Shown in pieces: positions 52,702-63,338 of a DNA stretch of 64,000 bases; position 1 is the stretch's first letter; every line of letters begins with the position of its first letter. A program made the position numbers and the translations under genes. This DNA comes from Fusobacterium sp. Its GTDB lineage: Bacteria; Fusobacteriota; Fusobacteriia; Fusobacteriales; Fusobacteriaceae. The notes under the pieces were generated by a model that made no database searches, was not told the origin of the DNA, and worked only from the letters and a program-made list of their open reading frames with translations. The stretch lies in the NCBI RefSeq assembly GCF_032477075.1, contig NZ_JAWDXO010000012.1:1-64000 (forward strand). Direction: 5' to 3'.

Positions 52702-55077
52702 TTATATATTTAATTTTTTCAATTTTATATGCTCTGTAGCTCCATTATTTCTCAAATTTATTTCTATTCTTGTTTTATTTCTATCTGATATTATTTTTAT
52801 ATCTTCAGTTGATGTCTCCTGAATTCCATATATCCCATCTAATTCAAATATAGAAGCAGATTTAGAAAGCTGTGTAGGATCACATACATATAAGTCAAGT
52901 ATATTTCCATCTTCTTTCATTATTAGTGATGCTGTAGAATAAGATTTTATAGTTTCAAATTTTACTGGTATATCTCTCCAGAAATTCATATATACAACAC
53001 CATTTGCGTTATTCTTTATTACATGCATATCTTTATCTGATTTTACTATATCAAATTTTGAAATATCATAATTCTCAACTTCTTTTTGAGTAAACATAGG
53101 AAAAATCATATATGTAAATTTTTGTTCTTTTGGATTTTTCCCATGAGCTATAAATATAGTTACATATTTTTTCTCTATCTCTTCCTCAAAAGTTCCTCCA
53201 ATAGATTTCCAATTTCCTTTTCTATTTTCAAACTTGATAGTTATTTCAGGAGCATTTATTATTCTATATCCTATATTTTCATCAGTATAATTTCCTGTAA
53301 AATTTATAAAAATATCCTTAGCAGATTTTATAGTTGTAGTTTCATTAATCTCTTTTCCATTTACATAAATCTTTCCATTCTTAATTATTCTATTATCAAC
53401 AGTTGTATGAATTTCTCCATCATGACCTGTTAAATTACTAGCTGTAATTAATACTGCTCCATCATCTGTTAAAAGGTATGACTTTTTCACCTTTAAAGAT
53501 TTGTTCCAAGAAAGCATATCCATTCCAGCAAAAACTTCATTTTCATTTCCTGCTCCTCCTGTCCATGCTTTAGGAGTAGGGATTCCTCTCCTTTCTCCTG
53601 ATCTGTCACCTCTTTTTGATAAACTATTTGTTACTCCTGGAAGATGATATTGATCAACAGTAGGCCAGAAATCTGTAAACACTTCTGAATCATCACCATA
53701 AATATATGTCATTCCTTCTCCAGTAAACCATCCTTTGATATTTTCACCATTCATAGTTTCAAAATTAGCTATTCTTGAAGAATGCATAGAAACAACTACT
53801 GCCCCACCTTTATCATTTTTACTTACAACTCTGTCCATTGAATGAAATATTTTATTTCCTGTTGTTTCACTCATTTTTATATTTTTATCATTTACTATTT
53901 TCTCAAGAATATTTTTTATTGTTTTGTTTGCTGATTTTTCTACTATGTCATATGAATTATTAGATTTTATAGTTGCTTTAATAAGAGATTGAATTCTTTC
54001 TTTATAAAAATCTGATGCCCCTTCTGAAAGCATAGCTAAAGAATTAATAGTTCCTCTTCCTCTTTCCAAATCACTTGATTTATCTCTGGAAATTGCTCTT
54101 CCACTTACTGAATCATTTATTCCACCATTTATAAACAAATATCCATATCCATCAATAATAGCCTCATAGATATTATCTATTCTTTCATCTGTTATTTCAA
54201 ATGATGTATCCTTTACTAAATAAAGAATCGAGCCTAGACCATTAAATAATACAGCTGCATATGTTCCATTATATGCTACATTTTCATGCTGTATAAATGA
54301 TCCATCTTTATAAAATCCATCTCCTTTAGTTACATATTCTCCTATGTCAGTTACAGCTGTCAAAGCATCAACAGTATGTTTTCTATCTTGCAGAAGTATT
54401 CCTCTCAAAAAAGATATTATAGCTGTATCTGTTCTATTCCCTCCAGTAGATTTTCTTTTATCAGGAGTTGAAGAATATGATGCTGTTGCTCCTGCCCCAC
54501 TATATCTTGCATCAGGTTGAAAAAATTCTGTTGCTTTGAGATACTTTATTCTTTTATCTTCTGGTATATCATCATACATAAGAGCTAGAATATCATTTAT
54601 TGCTTTAGGTATTCCTATTTCCCACTGCCACCAGTTTCCGAGTTCTGGAACTCCTTCATGGTAAGCATTATCATAAAGCCAGTCTAATCCCTCTATCAGC
54701 TGTTCCTTAATTTCTGGATTTTTATAAAACTTAGTTCCTTTAGAAGCATACCCTTTTGCTATATTTCTTATAGCATCATAAGATGCCATTATTTGAACTC
54801 CATTTTTCATATCTTCATTTCCTTCTAGAAGATATCCTTTATTTTTATCTTTATTCAACTTTTCATAAAATTTTTCTGCATTTCTTTCATTAGCAAGTAT
54901 TACAGTTTTTATATCAGCTTTATTGATATCATCATCTGCACTTACTCCTGTTAGAAATTCTGCCCATTTTATTCTTATCTTTCTGTAATCTTCTGCCTCA
55001 TCTTTAACTTCTTCATTAGAGAAAGCAGTTATTGTTAAAAAAATCATTAAAATAATAGCTATAATTCTTCTCATCAT
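52702..55077 (-). CDS. Polysaccharide lyase family 8 (hyaluronate/chondroitin lyase)
   Basis: 791-residue exported lyase that cuts hyaluronan or chondroitin by beta-elimination, giving unsaturated disaccharides. The signal peptide ends about residue 20 (TAFS-NEE). Family motifs: NWWQWEIGIP near 147, catalytic His and Tyr in QHENVAYNGTY near 265, Arg in RDKSSDLERGRG near 340. Three beta domains follow. Length is normal for the family. AGGGGGAAG precedes the start. Being signal-bearing but without a lipobox, it is probably periplasmic. It follows the autotransporter by 13 bases. Confidence 0.94.
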   Translation of the reverse strand: MMRRIIAIILMIFLTITAFSNEEVKDEAEDYRKIRIKWAEFLTGVSADDDINKADIKTVILANERNAEKFYEKLNKDKNKGYLLEGNEDMKNGVQIMASYDAIRNIAKGYASKGTKFYKNPEIKEQLIEGLDWLYDNAYHEGVPELGNWWQWEIGIPKAINDILALMYDDIPEDKRIKYLKATEFFQPDARYSGAGATASYSSTPDKRKSTGGNRTDTAIISFLRGILLQDRKHTVDALTAVTDIGEYVTKGDGFYKDGSFIQHENVAYNGTYAAVLFNGLGSILYLVKDTSFEITDERIDNIYEAIIDGYGYLFINGGINDSVSGRAISRDKSSDLERGRGTINSLAMLSEGASDFYKERIQSLIKATIKSNNSYDIVEKSANKTIKNILEKIVNDKNIKMSETTGNKIFHSMDRVVSKNDKGGAVVVSMHSSRIANFETMNGENIKGWFTGEGMTYIYGDDSEVFTDFWPTVDQYHLPGVTNSLSKRGDRSGERRGIPTPKAWTGGAGNENEVFAGMDMLSWNKSLKVKKSYLLTDDGAVLITASNLTGHDGEIHTTVDNRIIKNGKIYVNGKEINETTTIKSAKDIFINFTGNYTDENIGYRIINAPEITIKFENRKGNWKSIGGTFEEEIEKKYVTIFIAHGKNPKEQKFTYMIFPMFTQKEVENYDISKFDIVKSDKDMHVIKNNANGVVYMNFWRDIPVKFETIKSYSTASLIMKEDGNILDLYVCDPTQLSKSASIFELDGIYGIQETSTEDIKIISDRNKTRIEINLRNNGATEHIKLKKLNI

Positions 55078-55090
55078 TTCTTCCCCCTAA

Positions 55091-58000
55091 TTAAAAGTTA
55101 TATGAAAATCCAACATTTGGTCTTATAGAATATGTTCTTGTTTCTTTTCCATAATCAGAACTGGCATGATTCTTATTTTTAACTTTCATTGTCAATATTT
55201 CTGTTCCTATAAATCCTGTCAATCCTGGAGTAATAGGTTGAAAATATTTTATTCCATATCTAGTTTCATAAGTCTCTGCTGCTTTTTTTCCATCCCCATC
55301 TGCTTTATACCATGCTCCATTACCTAAAGGAATTCTTGCATCTAATTGAAGTCTTCCTCCATTTCCAAAGAAATATGTCATACTTGGTCTCAACTGATTA
55401 GACTGATATCTTCTGTCTCCTTCTATAAGATCAAATACATATTGTCCATTACCAAGATTTTTTCTTGCTGGCTTTTTATATCCATGATCACGCCAGAATT
55501 CCTCTCTAAAATAGTTCACTGTAAGTCTCATTCTTGGCATAAACCCATTATATGTTATTCCATATTGATTTTCCATTTCAAAGTCCATTTCTCCTTTTCT
55601 GACTCCTCTGTAATCATAAGTTACAATACCTGTTGTTGATCCACCAAAAACAAATCCATTTCCTAAATTATATGTAAAATTAGGAGCAAATCTAAATTCA
55701 TGTGTTCCTCTTTTTGATCTTGTAGCTATTACATATTGAGAAAGATTAGGCTTTGATGATGTTTCATTTCTATATCCAATAGTAAAACCATATCTTCCTT
55801 TTGAATATTGATCTGTCCATCTGGCTTCTCCATGCAATCTTGTATCATACTGTTTTCTTTCATTGACTCTTCTGTCTTTTCCTAATGAATTTCCTAAATA
55901 ATATCCTTCAAAGTAGTAAGACCATTTTGTCTGCCTATCATTTAAACTTAAAGTAAATTTAGGTTTCAATTTTAATGAAGTAGCATAATCTCCACTTGAA
56001 AGTTTTCCAGCTTCATCATAATATGGTCTATTTGTATCATCTTCTGCTTCCATCATCAGACCCATCACTCCACTCCATCTATTTGAATGAAGTCTTGTAT
56101 TTTCTATTCCACTTAATATTGGTCCCATGACAAATACATCAGACATTCTATCCATTTTATATTTAAATCCAGCTCCAACTTTATCTGCATCATATTCTTT
56201 TGATTTAGATTTTGTATAGTCTGCAAATATTGAAAGATTTTCTGTCATATCTAATTCTCCATATAAAGAATAAGACAATATATTTTCTCTAGTAGTTGTT
56301 TCTACACTATGAACTTTATTTAATGCTGAAAGTTTTAATCTCTTTCCATCTTTTATATTTCCAAGTTCTGTTTCATAACCTATATCTGCGCCTAATCTAT
56401 ATTTTCTATCTAATATATATCCATTATGCTGTAAAGATACTCCAATACTTGGAACTACTGAATCATACCATTGTTCATTTGCTGGAACATTTTTTACAGT
56501 AAGATTTTTATCATCTTTACTATCTCTTCTGTCAGGCTCTTCATTTATATTCCCCTGAATAACTTTTTCCCAATTTATCCCACCATACAGGACTGCTTTA
56601 TTCCCATCTTTATCATACACAGTATAGAACAGTGTAGTTCCTGCTCCAAATCCAAATGATGGATAAGTAGAATCAAAAGTATAATCTAAATCTCCAAATT
56701 TTAAGTATCTTGTTACATTGTTATGAGAATAAACAAAATTCATATTAGACATAAGTACTAACTTATCAGAAAATTCATGATTATAATATCCTCCAATATA
56801 TAAATTATCCATATCTGCCTTGCCATTTGTTCCACCATCAAATTTTACTTTTCCTTTTGATCCTCCATACACAAGTCCTATTCTTCCATTAGAAAGTATC
56901 TGTTTTTCTGTTATTCCTAAAATTCCATTTTCATCATATTTTACATCCATAAGTCCACTTAATTTATGATGATTATTTATATATGCTATATCCTGATCAT
57001 ATGAACTTACAGGTCTGTTTCTTGTTGTATCCCTTGACAATGTTCTATTTTTCATAACTCCTGTTAAAGTCCTTGAATTAATAACTGTCAAATCTGGGAT
57101 ATATCCATGTATTCCTCCTGATAACTGTGTAAGAGCCCCAGTGAATTCTCCTGCGTTTAAAGTACTTAATAGGGCTACACCTTTCTGAAAATCTCCACTT
57201 GCTGTATATTGTTCATTATCCAGTACATCTGCAAAGTTTCTTAATTGAGATTTTGTCATAACTTTACTATAGTCATTTTTAGTTACTTGAAGATTTCCAT
57301 CACTGTCAATTTTATATTCCCATACTGCTGTATCTCCAAAGTTTGCATTGTTAACATCAAGAGTTATTCCACCAAGCATATCTTTTAAATTAAATTCTTT
57401 CTGCCCATTTGTTGAAGTAAAAGCAAGTTTCATATCTCCTGCTAATACTAAATTATCAGCACTTACCAAAGGTATACCTGCTGCTTGATTTGCTAAATCA
57501 ATTACAACACTGGAATTATCTATAGAAAGAGCTCCAGATGAAGTTATATTTGATGAGCTTAAATAACTTTCTGTTCCTGAATTATACCCTAGAGATATTA
57601 CTGAATCACTAATATTTGAATTATTTCCTCTAATTACAGAAATATTTTCATAACCGCTTATATTTAATCCTGAATATGAGGCATTATCTAAAACAAGAAC
57701 ATCTATTCCTGTGCTTCCAACTATTTTTCCAATTATAGATGACCCAGAAGTAATATTTCTAGATGTATTCTCACTTTTAAGAATAAGAGTATTATTTGTA
57801 TCTTTTGAAGATTCAATAGCTATTCCATCTTCTCCAGCATCAATAGTTCCAGTATTTATAAAAGTACTTCCTCCTAGAACAACACCTTTTCCACTATTTA
57901 CTTTAATAGTTCCTTTATTTTCTGCTGTTCCTTTTGCATTAAGCAAAAGTCCAACTGATTTTTCTCCATTTACATTAATTTTTCCATCTGAATTATTAAT

Positions 58001-59890
58001 AAAATTATTATTATCTCCCTGATAAAAAAATACTCCACTAGCTCCATCACTTACTTCTATAGTCCCGCTATTCTCTGCTGTTCCTCCATTTGAACCAAAA
58101 AATATTCCCTTTGAATTTGCTCCTGATGTAGTTATTGTTCCTGTTGAATTATTAGTAAATTTTCCTGATACCCCATGTACATATATTCCAGAAGCTCCTT
58201 CTGTTGCCTGAATATATCCATTATTTATTGCTTCTCCAGCATTTACCTGTATTCCTTTTGAGTTTGTTCCTATTACAAATATTCCTTTTTCTTCTGATGA
58301 ACTATTTGTAAATTTAGCATTTGCATTATTTACCTGTACACCTATTGCTCCTGCTTCTTCTGCAGCTGTTCCGCCAACTATTATTGTTCCTTCATTTTCT
58401 GCTGTTCCTTCTAAATTTAGATATATTCCTTTTGATTCTGTTCCTAGTACTTGAATTTTATCTTTATTGGTAAATTTTCCTGCCTTAACAAATGTTCCTG
58501 TTTCTCCAAAGTATACTCCTATCCCTTTTTCTGTTACTGATATAGTTCCATTATTTTCTGCTGTTCCTCCACCTGAACCAAAAAATATCCCCTTTGAATT
58601 TGCTCCTGATGCAGTTATTACTCCTGTTGAATTATTAGTAAAACTTCCTTTTTTCCCCTCTCCTTCATTTACATATACTCCAGAAGCTCCTTCTGTTACC
58701 TCAATATATCCATCATTTATTGCTTCTCCAGCATTTACCTGTATTCCTTTTGAGTTTGTTCCTATTGCTTCTATTGTTCCTACTGAATTATTAATAAAGC
58801 TCCCTAATTCTCCATTTACATATACTCCTAAAGCTCCTTCTGTTGCTTGAATATTACCTTCATTTGTTGCTTTTCCAATATTTAACTGTATTCCTTGTGA
58901 GTTTGTTCCTGTTGCTTCTATTGTTCCTTTACTTTCATTTGTAAAATTAGCATCTGCATTATTTACCTGTACTCCTATTGCTCCTGCTTCTCCTGTAGCT
59001 GTTCCTCCTACAGCTATTTTTCCTTTATTTTTTGCTTTTCCAGACTTATTTAGAAATATTCCTCTTGATGATGTTTTTGTTGTAGTTCCCTCCTTTTCTG
59101 TCATTTCTTTTACAATTATAGAAGCTCCCTCATTATTTATAAAATTAGAACTTGCAATATCAAAATAAGCTCCAATTCCACCAGATAAAACTTCAATAGT
59201 GTTTGAATTTTCTATTTGTCCTGTTCCCTTTATAGTTATCCCTCTTACATCTAATCCATCAGCTTTTATAGTCCCCTGATTATTAAAAGTTACTGCTCCA
59301 TTAGTTTGAATTGCAGTTATAACTGAAGGGGTTGCTTTTCTTTCTGACTTTGCCTCAATTGTTCCTAAGTTATTGAAACTTCCTTTAGTTAAGCTTATTC
59401 CTGTTCCACCTGTTACTTCTATTTTTCCACCTGTTTCATTTTTAAAAACTGCAGCATCAGCATTATTATTAGTCATATCTATTCCTATTCCTGCAGTCAC
59501 TTTTATTTCTCCACTATTTTCTATTTTTCCTACAGTAATATAAAATCCTTTTCCGCCATTTACTATTATTTTTCCATTTGTAGCATTTATAAATTCGGCA
59601 GTTGTTTTTGTTCCACCTTCTCCATCTTCTATTACTTTTCCAGCAAGTTGGAATATTGCTGTTCCTCCTTGAAGCTCACCTATAACTGTACCTTCATTTG
59701 TCACAGTTCCATTTGTTATATGAAGCCATTTTCCAGTATTTACTGTTTGTTCTATCTTATTTATATAATCATTACCATTATTAATTGTTGTTGTTGAACC
59801 TTCATATTTTTCTAATTCTGTTGCTCCATATATTGCTATATTAGATATAACTATTAATGCTACTATCAGTAGTTTTTTCCTCTTCCCCAT
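55091..59890 (-). CDS. Autotransporter (type Va) with repeat-rich passenger
   Basis: 1599-residue outer-membrane protein: signal peptide (cleavage near IYGA-TE), a passenger of about 850 residues and a C-terminal autotransporter beta-barrel over roughly the last 300, ending in aromatic Phe (FSYNF). The passenger is made of imperfect repeats such as GTAENEGTI, GVYV, FTNNSTG, GTNSKGI, typical of a beta-helix. A Ser/Thr-rich stretch lies between. Repetition is visible in DNA, with near-identical blocks 483 and 633 bases apart. It sits inside the glycosaminoglycan operon between the binding protein and the PL8 lyase, so it may bind or present host matrix. No enzymatic motif seen in the passenger. 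GGAGG precedes the ATG. Confidence 0.92.
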   Translation of the reverse strand: MGKRKKLLIVALIVISNIAIYGATELEKYEGSTTTINNGNDYINKIEQTVNTGKWLHITNGTVTNEGTVIGELQGGTAIFQLAGKVIEDGEGGTKTTAEFINATNGKIIVNGGKGFYITVGKIENSGEIKVTAGIGIDMTNNNADAAVFKNETGGKIEVTGGTGISLTKGSFNNLGTIEAKSERKATPSVITAIQTNGAVTFNNQGTIKADGLDVRGITIKGTGQIENSNTIEVLSGGIGAYFDIASSNFINNEGASIIVKEMTEKEGTTTKTSSRGIFLNKSGKAKNKGKIAVGGTATGEAGAIGVQVNNADANFTNESKGTIEATGTNSQGIQLNIGKATNEGNIQATEGALGVYVNGELGSFINNSVGTIEAIGTNSKGIQVNAGEAINDGYIEVTEGASGVYVNEGEGKKGSFTNNSTGVITASGANSKGIFFGSGGGTAENNGTISVTEKGIGVYFGETGTFVKAGKFTNKDKIQVLGTESKGIYLNLEGTAENEGTIIVGGTAAEEAGAIGVQVNNANAKFTNSSSEEKGIFVIGTNSKGIQVNAGEAINNGYIQATEGASGIYVHGVSGKFTNNSTGTITTSGANSKGIFFGSNGGTAENSGTIEVSDGASGVFFYQGDNNNFINNSDGKINVNGEKSVGLLLNAKGTAENKGTIKVNSGKGVVLGGSTFINTGTIDAGEDGIAIESSKDTNNTLILKSENTSRNITSGSSIIGKIVGSTGIDVLVLDNASYSGLNISGYENISVIRGNNSNISDSVISLGYNSGTESYLSSSNITSSGALSIDNSSVVIDLANQAAGIPLVSADNLVLAGDMKLAFTSTNGQKEFNLKDMLGGITLDVNNANFGDTAVWEYKIDSDGNLQVTKNDYSKVMTKSQLRNFADVLDNEQYTASGDFQKGVALLSTLNAGEFTGALTQLSGGIHGYIPDLTVINSRTLTGVMKNRTLSRDTTRNRPVSSYDQDIAYINNHHKLSGLMDVKYDENGILGITEKQILSNGRIGLVYGGSKGKVKFDGGTNGKADMDNLYIGGYYNHEFSDKLVLMSNMNFVYSHNNVTRYLKFGDLDYTFDSTYPSFGFGAGTTLFYTVYDKDGNKAVLYGGINWEKVIQGNINEEPDRRDSKDDKNLTVKNVPANEQWYDSVVPSIGVSLQHNGYILDRKYRLGADIGYETELGNIKDGKRLKLSALNKVHSVETTTRENILSYSLYGELDMTENLSIFADYTKSKSKEYDADKVGAGFKYKMDRMSDVFVMGPILSGIENTRLHSNRWSGVMGLMMEAEDDTNRPYYDEAGKLSSGDYATSLKLKPKFTLSLNDRQTKWSYYFEGYYLGNSLGKDRRVNERKQYDTRLHGEARWTDQYSKGRYGFTIGYRNETSSKPNLSQYVIATRSKRGTHEFRFAPNFTYNLGNGFVFGGSTTGIVTYDYRGVRKGEMDFEMENQYGITYNGFMPRMRLTVNYFREEFWRDHGYKKPARKNLGNGQYVFDLIEGDRRYQSNQLRPSMTYFFGNGGRLQLDARIPLGNGAWYKADGDGKKAAETYETRYGIKYFQPITPGLTGFIGTEILTMKVKNKNHASSDYGKETRTYSIRPNVGFSYNF
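57900..59090. repeat. Direct DNA repeats in the autotransporter passenger
   Basis: Blocks coding for the motif GTNSKGIQVNAGEAI and its surroundings recur with few changes: the stretch at about 58089-58290 recurs at 58572-58773 (offset 483, 161 codons), and that at about 58309-58385 at 58940-59018 (offset 633). Offsets are multiples of three, so the frame is kept. Such repeats favour length variation by recombination. Confidence 0.7.
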
Positions 59891-59933
59891 TCTTTTTTAC
59901 CTCCACACATGGTATATATTTTTATAAGTATTT

Positions 59934-61496
59934 CTATTTCATAAATCTATCATATGCTGTCTTTTGTATCTCTTTTGATCTTTGCAACCCTATTGTATCC
60001 AGCCTTTTTATATATCCAGCCCAGTCTTTTTCCACATCAGATACTCCTAACAGCCAGATTTGAGCCATCTCTTCTGATACAGAACGAAGCTGTGATTCTA
60101 TTTTTAATAATTCTTTCATTTCAGCCTTTGTATATTTTAAAATAGGCATTGGTTCTTCAATAACTCCACTATTCATATATTTTTCCATAGCTTCTACTGT
60201 CACATCATCTGCCCATTGTTTTTCATTTTCAGCATCCTGAAACATTCCCAGTCTGTACTGTGCTCCAGTTTCTCTTATTACTGCCAGAGCATTTTTTCCT
60301 TCTGGATTTTTTAAAACTTTATCTGTAAAATGAGGTTCTCCATCTATCATAGTGTATGTATCTCTCTCTACACCAAAATTCCATAATCTTCTTCCTTCTT
60401 CACTATACCAGAAATCAAAATACTTAATGATTGTTTCAGGGTCTTTAGCCACTAAAGTTATTCCCCAACCTCCCATATATGTAGGTCTAGCATGGGAAGT
60501 TTTCCCATTTTCTTTATATTTTGGGGGTAATATTACTGAAAAATCAAAATTTGGTATTATATCTTTAAGTTTTTCATTATATGATCCTGTACTTGAAAAC
60601 CAGTCATTTGTAAATCCACCAAGATTATTACTAAGCATATAGTCTCTTGAAGATAATCCCCTTGTAAATATTTCCTGATCTATCAATCCTTCTTTATACC
60701 ATTTTGCAAGTTCTATCATGGCCTCTTTATATTCAGGTTCAGAAGGTCCAAAAACAGGTTCTCCATTTTTTTCATACCAAGTAAACTGTACTTTAAATAT
60801 ATCTGTCAATGTTGCCATAATTTTTCTATTTACATTAGCTCTAAGGAATAAGGGAACTTCATCTTTTTTTCCATTTTCATTTGGGTCCTGTTCCTTAAAA
60901 GCTTTTAATACTTTGTACAACTCTTCTGTTGTTTCTGGTTCTTTTAGTCCTAATTTTTCCAGCCAGTCTTTTCTTATATAGTATCCTTGAGAACAGCTCA
61001 AATTAAAATAGTCATTATAGTTTGGAATCATATAGATATGCCCATCTGCTGCTATTGCATCTTTTTTATATCTAGGATTTTCTTCCCAGAATTTTTTTAT
61101 ATTTGGAGCGTATTTATCTATCAAATTCTCCAAAGGTATCACTCCTCCATCTATCCCTAATTTTTCCAGATCATCAGTCAGCTCATAAGCAATAATATCA
61201 GGAAGTATACCTGATGAAAGCATTAGATTAAATGCCTGCACTTCTTCACTTTGATTTTTAGAAGCTGTCCCTACCAATCTTACATTAGTCATATCAAAGG
61301 CTTTCTTGTATACAGGAAGTTCGCCATCAAAAGCCTTTCCCAGAAATATTCCAAATATAGTAAATTCCTTTGGTTGCTCAGTTATAACTGATCCTTCAAG
61401 TTTTCTTATGGGACCTTCTACTTTTTTCTCTTTTGTTCCACACCCAATAAAAAAAACTGCTATTAATATTCCATAAATAATATTTTTTAATTTCAT
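59934..61496 (-). CDS. ABC importer substrate-binding lipoprotein for GAG-derived sugars
   Basis: 520-residue family 1 solute-binding protein of the LipO/YtcQ-like long type. The lipoprotein signal ends in FFIGC (Cys19). The body shows NGKKDEVPLFL, a typical loop of these proteins, and many surface charges. With two permeases and an ATPase it forms an importer like the one described in Streptobacillus moniliformis for unsaturated glycosaminoglycan disaccharides; the PL8 and GH88 genes in the same operon support the same substrate here. AGGGGGAAA precedes the ATG; this sequence could pair with the UUUCCCC loop of the sRNA candidates. Confidence 0.88.
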   Translation of the reverse strand: MKLKNIIYGILIAVFFIGCGTKEKKVEGPIRKLEGSVITEQPKEFTIFGIFLGKAFDGELPVYKKAFDMTNVRLVGTASKNQSEEVQAFNLMLSSGILPDIIAYELTDDLEKLGIDGGVIPLENLIDKYAPNIKKFWEENPRYKKDAIAADGHIYMIPNYNDYFNLSCSQGYYIRKDWLEKLGLKEPETTEELYKVLKAFKEQDPNENGKKDEVPLFLRANVNRKIMATLTDIFKVQFTWYEKNGEPVFGPSEPEYKEAMIELAKWYKEGLIDQEIFTRGLSSRDYMLSNNLGGFTNDWFSSTGSYNEKLKDIIPNFDFSVILPPKYKENGKTSHARPTYMGGWGITLVAKDPETIIKYFDFWYSEEGRRLWNFGVERDTYTMIDGEPHFTDKVLKNPEGKNALAVIRETGAQYRLGMFQDAENEKQWADDVTVEAMEKYMNSGVIEEPMPILKYTKAEMKELLKIESQLRSVSEEMAQIWLLGVSDVEKDWAGYIKRLDTIGLQRSKEIQKTAYDRFMK

Positions 61497-61516
61497 AATT
61501 TCCCCCTGCTTTCAAA

Positions 61517-62401
61517 TTATCCTTTTACAGCTCCAAGTGTTACACCTTTTTTAAAGAATTTCTGTATAAATGGATATACTATCAAAATAGGTATAAGTGA
61601 CATAGCTATTACAGCATAAATAATTGTCTGAGGAGATGTTGTACTGCTCATTGTTATAAGCTGACTTGCTTCTCCTGCCATATCCTTTTCTATTATCAGT
61701 TTTTTCAAAAATACCTGTAATGGTGCTTTGCTGTCATCTATAAGCAATACCATTGTCCAGAAATATCCATTCCATCTTGATACTGCATAAAACAGAGATA
61801 CTGTTGTCAATGCAGATGTAGACAGAGGAAGATATATTTTTGTCATTATCTGAAATTGAGAAGCTCCATCTATTCTTGCTGATTCTTCCAGAGATTTTGG
61901 AACTGCTTCAAAGAATGACTTCAAAATTATAACATTAAAGGTATTAACTGCAAATCCTAAAATTACTCCTGTATAGCTATTTATAAGTCTTAAATCTCTG
62001 AAATTAAGATATTTCGGAATTATTCCAGGATCAAACCACATAGTCATTATTACTAAAAGTGTAATGGTTTTTCTATATTTCAATTCAGGTTTAGACAAGA
62101 CATATGCCCCTGTTATTGTGAATATCATACTTACAGCAGTTCCTACAACTGTTATAAATATTGAATTCCCATATGCACGCCACATTCCTGTTAAAGCCAT
62201 TGCACTTTTAAATGACTCCATTGTAAATCCCTTAGGAAAAAGTGTTACTGCCCCTGACTCTACTAAATAAGGTTTACTAACTGCTGCTGAAAAAACATAT
62301 ATGATTGGATAGATAAATATCGCAGCAAATACAGCAAGAAGTGCATAATTTGCTATATTAAATACTTTTTCATCCATTTCCATTTTGATTCTGTTTTTCA
62401 T
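61517..62401 (-). CDS. Carbohydrate ABC transporter permease (LplC/YtcP type)
   Basis: 294-residue inner-membrane permease of the MalG/YtcP group with six hydrophobic segments. The EAA loop, which docks the ATPase, reads EESARIDGAS near residue 190. The frame is open from a TTG at 62425, but GGAGGAG lies just before the ATG at 62401, which I choose. It follows the other permease by 17 bases. Confidence 0.9.
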   Translation of the reverse strand: MKNRIKMEMDEKVFNIANYALLAVFAAIFIYPIIYVFSAAVSKPYLVESGAVTLFPKGFTMESFKSAMALTGMWRAYGNSIFITVVGTAVSMIFTITGAYVLSKPELKYRKTITLLVIMTMWFDPGIIPKYLNFRDLRLINSYTGVILGFAVNTFNVIILKSFFEAVPKSLEESARIDGASQFQIMTKIYLPLSTSALTTVSLFYAVSRWNGYFWTMVLLIDDSKAPLQVFLKKLIIEKDMAGEASQLITMSSTTSPQTIIYAVIAMSLIPILIVYPFIQKFFKKGVTLGAVKG

Positions 62402-62418
62402 TTTGCTCCTCCTCAAAA

Positions 62419-63327
62419 TTACCAAAGACTTGACTGAGTAACTTTTTTACTCCATTTATTTGCGCTATATACAAGAATAAATCCTACCAGAGCGTTAAAT
62501 AATCCAACTGCTGTTGCAAGTCCAAAATCCTGCATAAGCATTCCCGTTCTGTATACATATGTACTTATTACATCTGCTGTGGAGTATGTAGCTGGCTGGT
62601 ATAAAAGAAGAACTGTTTCAAATGCTACATTGAGCATACTTCCAACTTTTAGTACCAGCATAACTACAATAGTAGGAATAATGGCAGGTATTGTTATATG
62701 CCTTAATTGCTTAAATTTATTTGCCCCATCTATTTTAGCTGCTTCATATAGCTGTTCATCCACTGATGTAAGAGCTGCCAGATATATGACAGCATTGAAT
62801 CCTGTTGTTTTCCAGATATTTAATCCTGTAAATATTCCTCTGAAAAATTCTGGCTTTGATAAGAAATATACTTTTTCAAATCCTAATTTTTCCATTATTA
62901 CATTTACAACTCCTGTACTTGGTGACAATACATTTATTGTAATACCAGTGGCTACCACTATTGCTATGAAGTAGGGAATAAATGAAGCTGTCTGTACAAT
63001 AGATTTAAAATATTTATTTTTTACTTCATTGAGCATCAAGGCTATAAGTATAGCAAAAGGAAATTCCAGACATAAACTATATAAATTTAACATCAATGTA
63101 TTTTTTAAAGTTGCATAGAAATATGGACTTGTAAGAAATTCCTTAAAGTTTCTAAACCCCACCCATTCACTTCCAGATATTCCTCTGAAAAGATTATAGT
63201 CTTTAAATGCTATTAATAACCCATACATTGGTTTAAACATAAATACTGCATACCAGATAATAAATGGAAGCAATATCAAATAAAGCATTTTTTGATCTCT
63301 GTCAAAACCATTTATCTTAATCTTCAT
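62419..63327 (-). CDS. Carbohydrate ABC transporter permease (LplB/UgpA type)
   Basis: 302-residue inner-membrane permease of the MalF/LplB group, six hydrophobic segments. The EAA loop is LYEAAKIDGANKF near residue 190. TAGGAGGAAG precedes the ATG. Together with the permease at 61517-62401 it forms the heterodimeric channel; the ATPase gene lies 12 bases upstream. Confidence 0.9.
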   Translation of the reverse strand: MKIKINGFDRDQKMLYLILLPFIIWYAVFMFKPMYGLLIAFKDYNLFRGISGSEWVGFRNFKEFLTSPYFYATLKNTLMLNLYSLCLEFPFAILIALMLNEVKNKYFKSIVQTASFIPYFIAIVVATGITINVLSPSTGVVNVIMEKLGFEKVYFLSKPEFFRGIFTGLNIWKTTGFNAVIYLAALTSVDEQLYEAAKIDGANKFKQLRHITIPAIIPTIVVMLVLKVGSMLNVAFETVLLLYQPATYSTADVISTYVYRTGMLMQDFGLATAVGLFNALVGFILVYSANKWSKKVTQSSLW

Positions 63328-63338
63328 ATTCCTTCCTC

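Noticed and set aside
55091..59890. Autotransporter passenger as a secreted protease or lyase
   Set aside because: No catalytic motif is visible; the passenger consists of structural repeats.
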